Source: Dehalococcoidia bacterium UBA2158 (lineage in GTDB: Bacteria > Chloroflexota > Dehalococcoidia > Lucifugimonadales > UBA3495). Taken from it: DNA of 33,804 nt. Positions 15,935-23,421 of this stretch are shown here, one piece after another; position 1 is the first letter of the stretch, and every line of letters starts with the position of its first letter. The translations under genes were made by a program, and so were the position numbers. The notes under the pieces are model-generated. The model searched no databases, was not told the DNA's origin, and saw only the letters and a list, made by a program, of their open reading frames with translations. Location: assembly GCA_002328185.1 (NCBI GenBank), contig DCWQ01000003.1, positions 135,175 to 168,978 of the forward strand. Reading direction: 5' to 3'.

Positions 15935-16966
15935 TTAGGAATCTCCCTTGATCACCGGTCTTTGCAGGTAGGTACCCGGCAACTGCTCAGCGACCAGGAC
16001 CCGCATGGGAGCGTCTGCAGAGTTCTTGATGCCGTGGGCGATACCGGCCGGAATGAAGACCAAGTCTCCGGTTTCGACCGCGATAGATTCCTCTCCCACT
16101 ATCTGATGGCCTTGTCCCGAAAGGTAGTAGTGGACAGCCTCGCCGTGCCGATGGAACGTGCTGTCGGTGTGACCGGGGGGCACCACCCGCATCGATAGCT
16201 GAAGGGTGTGGATGTCGAAGCCCAGCTCAGGAGCGATCAGGGTGACGGACTGGCTGTCGGCCAGAGTTTTCCAGGGGATTTCGTCTCGTGACACCAGGTA
16301 ATTCTTGGATTTTCTCCGATTGTTGAACTCGTCATCCAAAACGCCAAGTTCATGCAATAGGTGCTGCCGCCACGAGTAAAGGGTTGCCGAGTCCATGGCC
16401 GCGGGGTCTTCGTTCTCCATCTTCGCGATGAGGCTTTCGATGCTCTCATGCTCGGTCAGGTCGTCGGCATGATACTGCCATGATGCAGGTACCGGCAGGT
16501 GTGTTCCAGGAATCTGGTGAAAGGCGATGAACACCATCGGTTCATCGCCCGTATTCTCGGTGCCGTGCCAGATATTGGCGGGGATGAAAGCGAGATCGCC
16601 CGGCGACACTTCTACTTCCTGGTCATCAATGATCTCTTTGCCCTTGCCTTCAAGGTAGTATTTGACGGCATCACCGTGGGTGTGGAAAGCGCCGTCTATA
16701 CCGCCGCCGCCGATCTGGCGTTTGAAGACCCGGAAAGTGTGGATATTGAAACCCAATTCCGGGGATATGATCCGGGCCAGCAGATGGCCTTCTTGCTGGG
16801 TGGGGTGCACGCGGGACGCCGACTCCCACTCGATATCATCGCCCTTGACCAATAACCGGTTCTCCCCACGCCTCCGGTCGAACTCACTGTCGATGCGGGA
16901 AAAGTGGTTCAGTATCTCGTCCCGCTGGGCAGCGAGCTCATCTGGGTCCAGACCTTGAACACTCAT
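15935..16966 (-). CDS. Bicupin protein, gentisate-dioxygenase-like fold
   Basis: This 343-residue protein is an internal duplication of a cupin module. Each half has a leader helix (HFSRIDSEFDRRRGENRLLV and LGVLDDEFNNRRKSKNYLVS), then PELGFxIHT, a metal-site motif (FHTHGDAVKYYLEGKG near 92; FHRHGEAVHYYLSGQG near 270) and a second motif (PGDLAFIPANIWHGTEN; TGDLVFIPAGIAHGIKN). Each half therefore keeps two or more His and a Glu/Asp positioned to hold a metal. Bicupins include gentisate 1,2-dioxygenases and oxalate decarboxylases; spacing suggests an aromatic-ring dioxygenase or a related sensor, but the substrate is unknown. The neighbouring LLM gene downstream suggests a shared catabolic step. 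GGGAGC lies about 12 bases before the ATG. Confidence 0.85.
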   Translation of the reverse strand: MSVQGLDPDELAAQRDEILNHFSRIDSEFDRRRGENRLLVKGDDIEWESASRVHPTQQEGHLLARIISPELGFNIHTFRVFKRQIGGGGIDGAFHTHGDAVKYYLEGKGKEIIDDQEVEVSPGDLAFIPANIWHGTENTGDEPMVFIAFHQIPGTHLPVPASWQYHADDLTEHESIESLIAKMENEDPAAMDSATLYSWRQHLLHELGVLDDEFNNRRKSKNYLVSRDEIPWKTLADSQSVTLIAPELGFDIHTLQLSMRVVPPGHTDSTFHRHGEAVHYYLSGQGHQIVGEESIAVETGDLVFIPAGIAHGIKNSADAPMRVLVAEQLPGTYLQRPVIKGDS

Positions 16967-17066
16967 GGGCTTGTGTTGCTCCCTTTTTGGGCGTGGCGGG
17001 ACGCCGCATATATGACGGTCTTACCGCCGAAAGAATATCTGGTTTCCGAGGGTCGTTAGTGAGATA

Positions 17067-17725
17067 TTAAATCAGTTGGCGGATAGCTTCAATCGTAAAG
17101 GGTTTCCCGAGCGCCGGGTTGGCGGTTGATTCGAGGAATCGTTCGGTGTCCGCCCTAGCCGCATCCCCGGTGACAAAAACCACTTTCTTAAGCCGGGTCA
17201 GAAGAATACTCGATGATTTGTTTGTAAAGCTCTTGGCCGTCTACTCCAGGCATCCACAGGTCCAAGAAAATACTGTCGAAACGATTCTGTTGAATCAACT
17301 TCCATGCTTCTTTGCCTTCGGAGGCCAAAACTACGTCATGCCCGACTGACGACAAACCCCAGTTCAAGATGTTCCTAACTTCGGGTTCGTCGTCCACCAC
17401 AAGGATGCTCCGGCCCGTAGCCGTTACGTCATCGAATTGTTCTGAAGGGTAGAGATGTACGACGGGTAGTCGTTCACGACGATCATCTCGTTAGACCGGA
17501 AGGCTATGATTCCCGCATCGCTCGGGTCGGTACTTATTTCGGATATCACAGGGCGTTCGGCCCCGACCGAAGCGATCAGGACCAATCCTTGGCAGTGGGA
17601 AGTCAGAACTCACAGCGTCCCCCGATGGGACCGGATCGTCGCATTTAACTGCTCAAGAAGCTGTTTTACTTTTTTCGGCTGGATGATGCAGGGAGCGGCC
17701 TCCGATTCAGGCAGAACTTGATTCC
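17067..17725 (-). pseudogene. Decayed signalling gene: GAF-domain and receiver-domain remnants
   Basis: No intact gene spans this stretch, but the minus strand holds pieces of a two-component protein. From about 17725 one frame reads APCIIQPKKVKQLLEQLNAT then IRSHRGTL, an in-frame TGA (17610-17612), then QGLVLIASVGAERP and DAGIIAFRSNEMIVVNDYPS, a GAF-like domain, stopping at 17424. A second frame continues with SEQFDDVTATGRSILVVDDE, a receiver domain with the acidic pair, the phospho-acceptor Asp in IFLDLWMPGVDG, and a stop at 17188. A third frame finishes it with RLKKVVFVTGDAA and NPALGKPFTIEAIRQLI to 17067. The Thr and Lys of the receiver active site are thus present but out of frame. The histidine-kinase core expected between GAF and receiver is missing. 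Together this indicates a nonsense change, a frameshift and an internal deletion. Confidence 0.72.
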
Positions 17726-17845
17726 ATATTAAGAATCTTCCAAAGCGCGGGCATTAGTCGCAGAAACTGGGTTCGATTTACGAAATTTGCCAGAATAGGT
17801 GTGGAACCCTACCCATAATTACCGAATTGTTGAGGTTTCTCTTTC

Positions 17846-19282
17846 TTAAATTACCCGGTTGCCCTCGTCCACGTATGAGGTTGACCCTACCGTCGATACT
17901 TTGATCTGTTGGCGGTATATTTCTTCGCCTAAGCTGAATTCAGCGTAATGCACTTCGCTGGTCCAGTCCATGTCATCTCCTCCAGTAAGGGACTCCTCCA
18001 GGACTCTCCCGTGCATATCTCCGTCCCCCGAGATGCCCAAGATTCTTAGGATGGTGGGCGCCAGGTCCAAGTTGCCAGAAGGGACCTCCGTCCTGAGATC
18101 TGACCTGAAACTGGGTCCACCGGCAAAGAGGATGTTGTTCATCTCATGACGGCTCATGGAACCGTGCTGACCCGTGCCGGGCTCGCCGTAGGTGGAGTAG
18201 ACCATGCCGGGGTATCCGGCCTCGTTGTCAGCCGATTCCCAGCGGAACGACATCGTCAATTCAGGCGTTCGTGGGCCCTCGTCTCCCACCAATGAGGCCG
18301 GCAGCGTCCCAACGATGCCGGAGACGGCATCCGACGCCGTTAATACGCCGCACCATGGTTGCGCCATCAGCCATGTTGCCAACCGCCGGGCCGTGACCAA
18401 GTCTCCGGGTGGGGTATAGAAGAGCACTGCCCCGCCATTCTGCGCAACCACCACTCCACCAGGCTCGCCGCCCGGTGGGAAGCCAGCCTCCCGCACCAAC
18501 GACTCAACGGCAACGGCCTCGGAGATAGTCGAATATCCATGATCCGAAGCCACGATGATATCGGTGTCTTCCATCCGGCCGGCTTCCCGCAGCCATTGCA
18601 GCACGTCTCCGAACTGCCCGTCCGCCTCTTTGATGGCGGTGTCGGAGAGGCTGGAGCCGATCCCGGCGGCGTGCTGGGCTTTGTCGGGCTCCGACGACCA
18701 GATTAGGGCCACAGCGGGCATGCGTTCGGGCAGCACATATTCGGTCATGATGCGCACCGCGTGGGCCAATCTCGACGTGTTTGGCACGGCTTCGTCCGGC
18801 CATGGACCAAACCGGTCGATGAGCGATTCGTGGAGGTCTCTGGGGAGGGCGAATGTCGGGTGGATGGTCGCTCCGCCCGAATCCTCCGTGGTGGGGTTGT
18901 GAAGGTAGGCATTACCACTAGTCCCTACCCCGATGGCCACGTACTCTTTACCGTGCTGGGAGAGTATCTGGGCCAGCGTCGGCGCCAGAAGCGCTGGCAC
19001 TCCGGCAGCGGCCACCCGCGTCAGTTCGGGCTCCATGGCCCCCATGGCGTTGTCCGGGTCGAAGTCCCGTATCAGAAGCCGGTTTCCGGCCAGGCCGTGA
19101 CGACCCGGGTCCATGCCGGTGACCATGCTGGAGCAGTTGACCCGGGTCACGGTCGGGTACACCGCATGGTGGTTGGTAAAGGTCACCCCAGCAGTGCCAA
19201 ATGCCGCTAGATTGGGCATCAACCGGGGATTTACCTGGGACGGCTGAAGGCCATCGAATACAAAGACTAGTACGGAGGACAT
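17846..19282 (-). CDS. Alkaline phosphatase superfamily, nucleotide pyrophosphatase/phosphodiesterase type
   Basis: This 478-residue metalloenzyme probably cleaves phosphodiester or phosphomonoester bonds using two zinc ions. Family residues are visible: Asp10 in VFVFDGL, the Thr46 nucleophile in YPTVTRVN with Asn49, the second metal site SSEPDKAQHAAG (Asp and His), ASDHGYS, and the late histidine in GTGQHGSMSRHEMNN. The VTGMDPGRHGLAGN stretch is typical of the NPP branch. No signal peptide is seen, so it may act inside the cell, unlike many NPPs. The ATG at 19282 is preceded only by a weak ACGAG. LLM5 lies 37 bases upstream on the same strand, so they may be co-transcribed. The physiological substrate is unknown. 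Confidence 0.88.
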   Translation of the reverse strand: MSSVLVFVFDGLQPSQVNPRLMPNLAAFGTAGVTFTNHHAVYPTVTRVNCSSMVTGMDPGRHGLAGNRLLIRDFDPDNAMGAMEPELTRVAAAGVPALLAPTLAQILSQHGKEYVAIGVGTSGNAYLHNPTTEDSGGATIHPTFALPRDLHESLIDRFGPWPDEAVPNTSRLAHAVRIMTEYVLPERMPAVALIWSSEPDKAQHAAGIGSSLSDTAIKEADGQFGDVLQWLREAGRMEDTDIIVASDHGYSTISEAVAVESLVREAGFPPGGEPGGVVVAQNGGAVLFYTPPGDLVTARRLATWLMAQPWCGVLTASDAVSGIVGTLPASLVGDEGPRTPELTMSFRWESADNEAGYPGMVYSTYGEPGTGQHGSMSRHEMNNILFAGGPSFRSDLRTEVPSGNLDLAPTILRILGISGDGDMHGRVLEESLTGGDDMDWTSEVHYAEFSLGEEIYRQQIKVSTVGSTSYVDEGNRVI

Positions 19283-19319
19283 ACATTTCTCGTTTTGGTG
19301 ATTTAGTTGGGTTGGAGAC

Positions 19320-20312
19320 TTACGGTGCCAATGCCTTGATCGTCCGTTGATAGGAGTCCTTGATGTCTCCCACGGTTAGCGGGGCGATCACTGGTTTCGT
19401 CAGACCCATCGCCCGCAACTCCTCGATGCGCGCCTGGCAGACTTCGGCCGGGCCGACCACGCCCAATTCTGATTGCATCTTCTCGCCGATGGCCCCGGCC
19501 ATAGCCGGGTTGTCGGCGTGGTCCCTGGCAATCAGCGCTTCCGCCATTTCCGCATCGAAACCAGTGTTTCGAAAATATGACTGGTAGTGGGAGCCGCCGG
19601 CGTAACGGGCGATCTCCCGCCTCAAATTGTTCCGGCCCGCAGCCAAGTCGTCAGTCACAGCAACCCGGAGATAGCCGGATATTGCCACTTCAGATGGGTC
19701 GCGGCCAGCCTGGATGGCCCCGTCACGCACCAGTTGGATGGCCTCTTTTAAGTAACTGGCGGCGGTCCAACTCAAGAGAACGCCGTCGGCCACCTCCCCG
19801 GCCAGTTGCAACATCCGCGGACCCAGGGCTGCGATGTAGATCGGCGCGGGTTTCTCGGGCCGGGCATCGCCTAATGACGCCCCGCTAACGGTGATCGCCT
19901 TCCCCCGGTGGCTAACAACCTCACCCTGAAGCAGGTTTCTGATAATATTAACCATATCCCTGAGGTGTTCGATGGGCTGGTTGTAGGCCACTCCATGTCC
20001 ATCCTCGGTGGCAGGCCGGTTGCCCACACCCAACCCCAGGATGAACCGGCCATCGGAGACCGCAGCCAAACCCGCAGAGGACATGGCCGTGATCAGAGGT
20101 GTCCGGGAGAACATTGGCAGTATTCCCGTTCCCAGGCCGATGCGGCTTGTGGCCGTGGCGATGGCCGTGAGTTGGGTCAACGAGTCACGCCCCGCTCCTT
20201 CGGTCATCCAGATCTCCTCGTACCCGTGTTCCTCGGCCAAATCCCCCAGGGACTGAATATCTGCCACGCTCAACTGCGACTCGTTCCCCAATCTAAGTCC
20301 TAGAAATGCCAT
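19320..20312 (-). CDS. LLM-class F420-dependent oxidoreductase (copy 5, Mer-like)
   Basis: This 330-residue protein belongs to the luciferase-like superfamily, in the branch resembling methylene-tetrahydromethanopterin reductase and other F420-dependent enzymes. It starts MAFLGLRLGNESQ and shows EEIWMTEGAGRDSLTQLTAI, RIGLGTGILPMFSRTP, SDGRFILGLGVGNRP, IYIAALGPRMLQLAGEVADG (the usual A-L-G-x-x-x-x-x-x-G/A-x-x-x-D-G run) and a C-terminal helix ending IKDSYQRTIKALAP. GGGGAGAG lies 8 bases before the ATG. It is followed by the phosphodiesterase gene and preceded by the end of the repair operon 29 bases upstream, so it may be the distal part of that long transcript. Substrate unknown. Confidence 0.9.
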   Translation of the reverse strand: MAFLGLRLGNESQLSVADIQSLGDLAEEHGYEEIWMTEGAGRDSLTQLTAIATATSRIGLGTGILPMFSRTPLITAMSSAGLAAVSDGRFILGLGVGNRPATEDGHGVAYNQPIEHLRDMVNIIRNLLQGEVVSHRGKAITVSGASLGDARPEKPAPIYIAALGPRMLQLAGEVADGVLLSWTAASYLKEAIQLVRDGAIQAGRDPSEVAISGYLRVAVTDDLAAGRNNLRREIARYAGGSHYQSYFRNTGFDAEMAEALIARDHADNPAMAGAIGEKMQSELGVVGPAEVCQARIEELRAMGLTKPVIAPLTVGDIKDSYQRTIKALAP

Positions 20313-20341
20313 GCCGTTCTCTCCCCAATTCTGTTGATCAC

Positions 20342-21268
20342 CTAGCCCGCCCCAGTCCTAAGCTCGCTGAACAGATAGACCGTCGCGAAGGTGCGGTAGG
20401 GAGACCAGCGCATGGAGATCTCCTCCACCTGGGCGTCGTTGCATTCTGCGCCGTCCATGAACAGCCGCGAGACCACCCGCCGGAGTGCCAGGTCGCCCAG
20501 GGGTAGGGCGTCGGGGCGGCCCACAGCGCGGATGAGGGCCCATTGGGCGGTCCACAGCCCTACGCCACGAAGCGCTGTAAGTTTCTCTACTATTTCTGGG
20601 TCGGTCAACCCGCCTAGTCTCTCCAGACCGACGGAAGTATCCAACGTCGAGCCGGCCAGCCCGTGCACGTACTCGGACTTACGCTGCGTCAGTTTCATGG
20701 TGTGTAGTTCGGCGGGCGACGATGCCCAGATCGACTCCGGCCGGGGAAAGGCGTAGTAGGTTTCGCCGTCGAAATCGGCGCTGGGGCCGAATGTCTCGAT
20801 CAAGAGAGTGCGGATTATCCGGGCCACGCTGGTGGAAATCTGCTGTCCTAACACCGCCAGCACCAGCGCTTCGAAGACCGTGGCGGTATGAGGCAGATGC
20901 AGACCGTAGAATTCATCCACCAAGCCTGACATCGCCTCGTCCGCTCTGCCTAATTCGTAGAACGGCGCCAGGTCTTGGTCCACTCCCAACAGCCAGGAGA
21001 TTCTTTCGGTGGCCAGATCGACGTTCTCAAGACTCAATTCCGGTCCCTGCAATTCCAGGGCCAACTCCGGGGCATCCACCGTACCCGCAGAACGTACCGA
21101 TGCCAAGACCAGCTTGTCTCCCAGGTCTAGGAGTCTGCGGTAGATGCCGTCCTCCATGGTGTCGGTGCCGTACCGACTCTGAAAATAGGTGTGGTAGCCC
21201 GCCGTAAGTTCGAAATTGAAGGGCGCCACGGGCTGGATGGTAGCGGTCAGGCGGTCTATAGCCATCAT
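20342..21268 (-). CDS. AlkA-like DNA-3-methyladenine glycosylase (HhH-GPD)
   Basis: This 308-residue base-excision repair protein of the helix-hairpin-helix glycosylase superfamily probably removes alkylated purines. The N-terminal beta domain (residues 1-110) includes FNFELTAGYHTYFQSR. Then come EALVLAVLGQQISTSVARII (the A-I-x-x-Q-Q-I helix), TALRGVGLWTAQWALIRAVG (the hairpin with G-V-G-x-W-T-A) and LPLGDLALRRVV with the catalytic aspartate near 259. There is no hairpin lysine as in OGG1/EndoIII, so it is monofunctional AlkA-like. The start ATGATGG overlaps the ThpR-type gene stop by four bases, showing translational coupling. Confidence 0.9.
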   Translation of the reverse strand: MMAIDRLTATIQPVAPFNFELTAGYHTYFQSRYGTDTMEDGIYRRLLDLGDKLVLASVRSAGTVDAPELALELQGPELSLENVDLATERISWLLGVDQDLAPFYELGRADEAMSGLVDEFYGLHLPHTATVFEALVLAVLGQQISTSVARIIRTLLIETFGPSADFDGETYYAFPRPESIWASSPAELHTMKLTQRKSEYVHGLAGSTLDTSVGLERLGGLTDPEIVEKLTALRGVGLWTAQWALIRAVGRPDALPLGDLALRRVVSRLFMDGAECNDAQVEEISMRWSPYRTFATVYLFSELRTGAG

Positions 21269-21864
21269 TTGCCACCGATGGGCGCAGGGCCCACCAGGTA
21301 ATGCCTGGAACCAGCGGGATCAAGCTCGGTGCGCATCAGGCTGACCGTGTCCGCCGGCCACCCTGGGATGGAGGGTATCTCGATTGAGGACATGACCTCG
21401 CCGATCTTCCTCAACTGCCCCTCGGCAACGTCACTCCGCACCCGACCCAGGGTCAAATGGGGCGAGAAGGCCCGTTGCTCTCTGGGCAGGCCAAGTTTCC
21501 CCACCGCTTCGTCGACGGCCAATTGCAACTCTGACAATGCCGTAAGTTCGCCGTCCAAGCCCGCCCACAGCACGCGGGGACGCCGGAGGTTTGGGAAGGC
21601 GCCCAGACCGGAGATGGCAAGCTCAAAGGGGCTGAATCCAGCGGCCACCGGCGGCAGCGCCTCCAGAAGTTGCTCGACCGTTGCGACGGGTATGTCGCCC
21701 ATGAACCTGAGAGTCACGTGGATGCCTTCGGGGCGGACCCAGCGTACGTGCCTACCGATCTCCTGGTCAAGAATCTTCACGACCTGTTCCAGAGCCTCGA
21801 TTCCCTCACTGGGAACGAGAATGGCAATGAATGAACGGACCTTTTTCTCGCCGGACGTGGTCAC
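21265..21864 (-). CDS. thpR: RNA 2',3'-cyclic phosphodiesterase (ThpR/LigT, 2H family)
   Basis: This 199-residue 2H phosphoesterase opens 2',3'-cyclic phosphates. Both signature motifs are present: HVTLRFMG (first H-x-T) and HLTLGRVR (second). The protein begins TTSGEKKVRSFIAILVP, the usual R-x-F-I-A-x-x-x-P strand. The frame is open further upstream to an ATG at 21897, but the GTG at 21864 is preferred: it forms a GTGA overlap with the Mug gene and has GGGAGGC about 9 bases before it, and family homology begins right after. The biological target is uncertain for this family. It lies between two DNA glycosylase genes. Confidence 0.9.
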   Translation of the reverse strand: MTTSGEKKVRSFIAILVPSEGIEALEQVVKILDQEIGRHVRWVRPEGIHVTLRFMGDIPVATVEQLLEALPPVAAGFSPFELAISGLGAFPNLRRPRVLWAGLDGELTALSELQLAVDEAVGKLGLPREQRAFSPHLTLGRVRSDVAEGQLRKIGEVMSSIEIPSIPGWPADTVSLMRTELDPAGSRHYLVGPAPIGGK

Positions 21865-22412
21865 CGCTGATTGGCCTCCCGAAGCCGCCCGTACCATTCA
21901 GCCAGGTCACCGAGGGAATACTTGGCGTTGGCTGGGCTGGGGTTGGGCACGACGAATACCGCGGATGTGCCAATCATCCGCTCCTGCATTCCCAGCTCAG
22001 ATTTCTCTTTCACGCCCTCGCCATGCTGGAGATAGGCTTTGTAGGCCATCAGGCCATGGAAGCAGACCAACTTCGGCGCATTCAAGACGATCTTTCCTTT
22101 CAACACCGGCGCCCATTCGCGAAAGTCGGCGGCGCGCAACCCCGAGCCCATGGGCGTGGGCCGCTTGGCGACGTCGGTGAAACCGATGCCATCGTCTAGC
22201 AGGCTGGCGTCCTCCTCGGCGGTGACCTGTCTGGCCACCAACCCCGACAGGTTGAAGGCCGGCCAGAAGCGGTTGCGCGGGTTGGCGAAGTAATGGCCCA
22301 CCTCCGCCGAGTATTGGGAGGGGTTCAAACCGACGAACAGGATATCGAGTCTCTCCCGCAGGTGGTCGGGCAGGGTGACCATTTCGCCTGAATCCATGCC
22401 TGCAGCGGTCAC
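21861..22412 (-). CDS. mug: G/U(T) mismatch-specific DNA glycosylase (Mug/TDG family)
   Basis: This 183-residue uracil-DNA glycosylase superfamily protein removes uracil or thymine from mismatches made by deamination. The catalytic motif reads LDILFVGLNPSQYSAEVGHY followed by FANPRNRFWPAFNLSGL, where G-L/I-N-P and N-R-F-W are the family hallmarks. The later NPSPANAKYSL corresponds to the N-P-S-G/P loop that enters the DNA. The GTG start at 22412 makes a 4-base overlap (GTGA) with the amidohydrolase stop; an ATG at 22397 is an alternative with no better ribosome binding site. It is coupled downstream to the ThpR-type gene by another GTGA. Confidence 0.88.
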   Translation of the reverse strand: MTAAGMDSGEMVTLPDHLRERLDILFVGLNPSQYSAEVGHYFANPRNRFWPAFNLSGLVARQVTAEEDASLLDDGIGFTDVAKRPTPMGSGLRAADFREWAPVLKGKIVLNAPKLVCFHGLMAYKAYLQHGEGVKEKSELGMQERMIGTSAVFVVPNPSPANAKYSLGDLAEWYGRLREANQR

Positions 22413-23248
22413 AAGCCGAACAGCTTGGCGACGTTTCCCGATAGCAGCGCAGCCTCCACGTCGGGGGCGAGTCCGGCGTTCCGGGCCTGGTCCAGGGGAC
22501 GAGAGATGTCCAGCAGCGGGTAGTCGCTGGCGAAGAATACCTTTCCCTTTCCAACAAGTTCAGACACGGTGGCGAATACCTCCGGTTGGTATAGGAAGGG
22601 CGACGCCGCCGAGTCGAAGTACACTGTCTTCAGCGATTCTTTGACCTCGGGCATCAAGGAGTAGAAGGGAAGCCCGCCGCCCCAATGTGCGCAGATGATG
22701 GGGTTTCCCGGGAAGTTCTGGATGAACCGGTACAGCTTGTCAGGGGTGGTGGTGCCCTTGCCGGGATATCGGTGGCCCACCGGCTCGGATGCGTGGACCA
22801 ATACCGGCCTGCCGTCTGAGCGTGCCAGTTCCATGATCGGGGCCATGGTCTCCACGCTGGTTATATCGAAGTCTTGGGTGTCGGCGTGGAGTTCGCCGAT
22901 ACCGGCCAGTCCGGCGGCGAAGCAGCGCTTGGCCTCGGAAAATGCCTTTTCTCCCCAAACCGGGTTGACGGAACAGAGGCCAGTCAGACGGTTGGGATTA
23001 TCCGCCACCGCCTGGATGATGTAGTCGTTGGCTTCCATAGCCACATCCGGGTAGGTCCAGCCCATGCCCATGACCACGGCGCGGTCAACGCCGCTGCGGT
23101 CCATGGCTGAGAGCAGGTCCTCGGCGGATGCGATGGCCGCGGACGGGTCGGACAACAGCGCGGCAAAGGTCGCGTCGCGTTGGGCGATCTCGGCTCTGCG
23201 GTCGCGGAAAGAGGGCGGGAGGATGTGGCAGTGAGCGTCTATTACCAA
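22409..23248 (-). CDS. Amidohydrolase family 2 (metal-dependent hydrolase/decarboxylase)
   Basis: This 279-residue TIM-barrel protein of the amidohydrolase-related group includes hydrolases and decarboxylases such as aminocarboxymuconate-semialdehyde decarboxylase. Visible motifs are IDAHCHI (H-x-H, His6 and His8), GIGELHADTQDFD, GRPVLVHASEPVGHRYPGKG, IICAHWGGGLPFY and FFASDYPLLDISRP, giving the usual set of metal ligands including the late Asp. It ends with the family tail LSGNVAKLFGL. The start is TTG at 23248, just before VIDAHCH; no Shine-Dalgarno is seen, so the start is less sure. It is the first gene of the operon with mug, thpR and alkA. Catabolic substrate unknown. Confidence 0.84.
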   Translation of the reverse strand: MVIDAHCHILPPSFRDRRAEIAQRDATFAALLSDPSAAIASAEDLLSAMDRSGVDRAVVMGMGWTYPDVAMEANDYIIQAVADNPNRLTGLCSVNPVWGEKAFSEAKRCFAAGLAGIGELHADTQDFDITSVETMAPIMELARSDGRPVLVHASEPVGHRYPGKGTTTPDKLYRFIQNFPGNPIICAHWGGGLPFYSLMPEVKESLKTVYFDSAASPFLYQPEVFATVSELVGKGKVFFASDYPLLDISRPLDQARNAGLAPDVEAALLSGNVAKLFGL

Positions 23249-23421
23249 GGCTAAATCTGTACAATCATCGTACGGTTCGAGAGTGAGGAGATGAGTATAT
23301 CATCGGGGCGGCTTGGCCTCGCCCCTGGGCAGTCGACCGCGGCAGCGCGCATGCCGACAGATTAGACGTTTGAATCGCAGGCTCAGACACATGGAAATGA
23401 CACTCTTATTATGAGCGCGAT
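23249..23421. other. Divergent spacer between amidohydrolase operon and the peroxiredoxin relic
   Basis: The minus strand holds TATACT (23296-23301), a possible -10 for the amidohydrolase operon about 50 bases upstream of its start. No -35, operator or RNA gene was recognised. A T-loop-like GTTTGAATCGC at 23368 is not part of any tRNA fold I could build. Confidence 0.3.

Noticed and set aside
23368..23378. tRNA T-arm (GTTTGAATCGC) as sign of a selC-like tRNA
   Set aside because: No matching acceptor, D-arm or anticodon arm could be folded around it.
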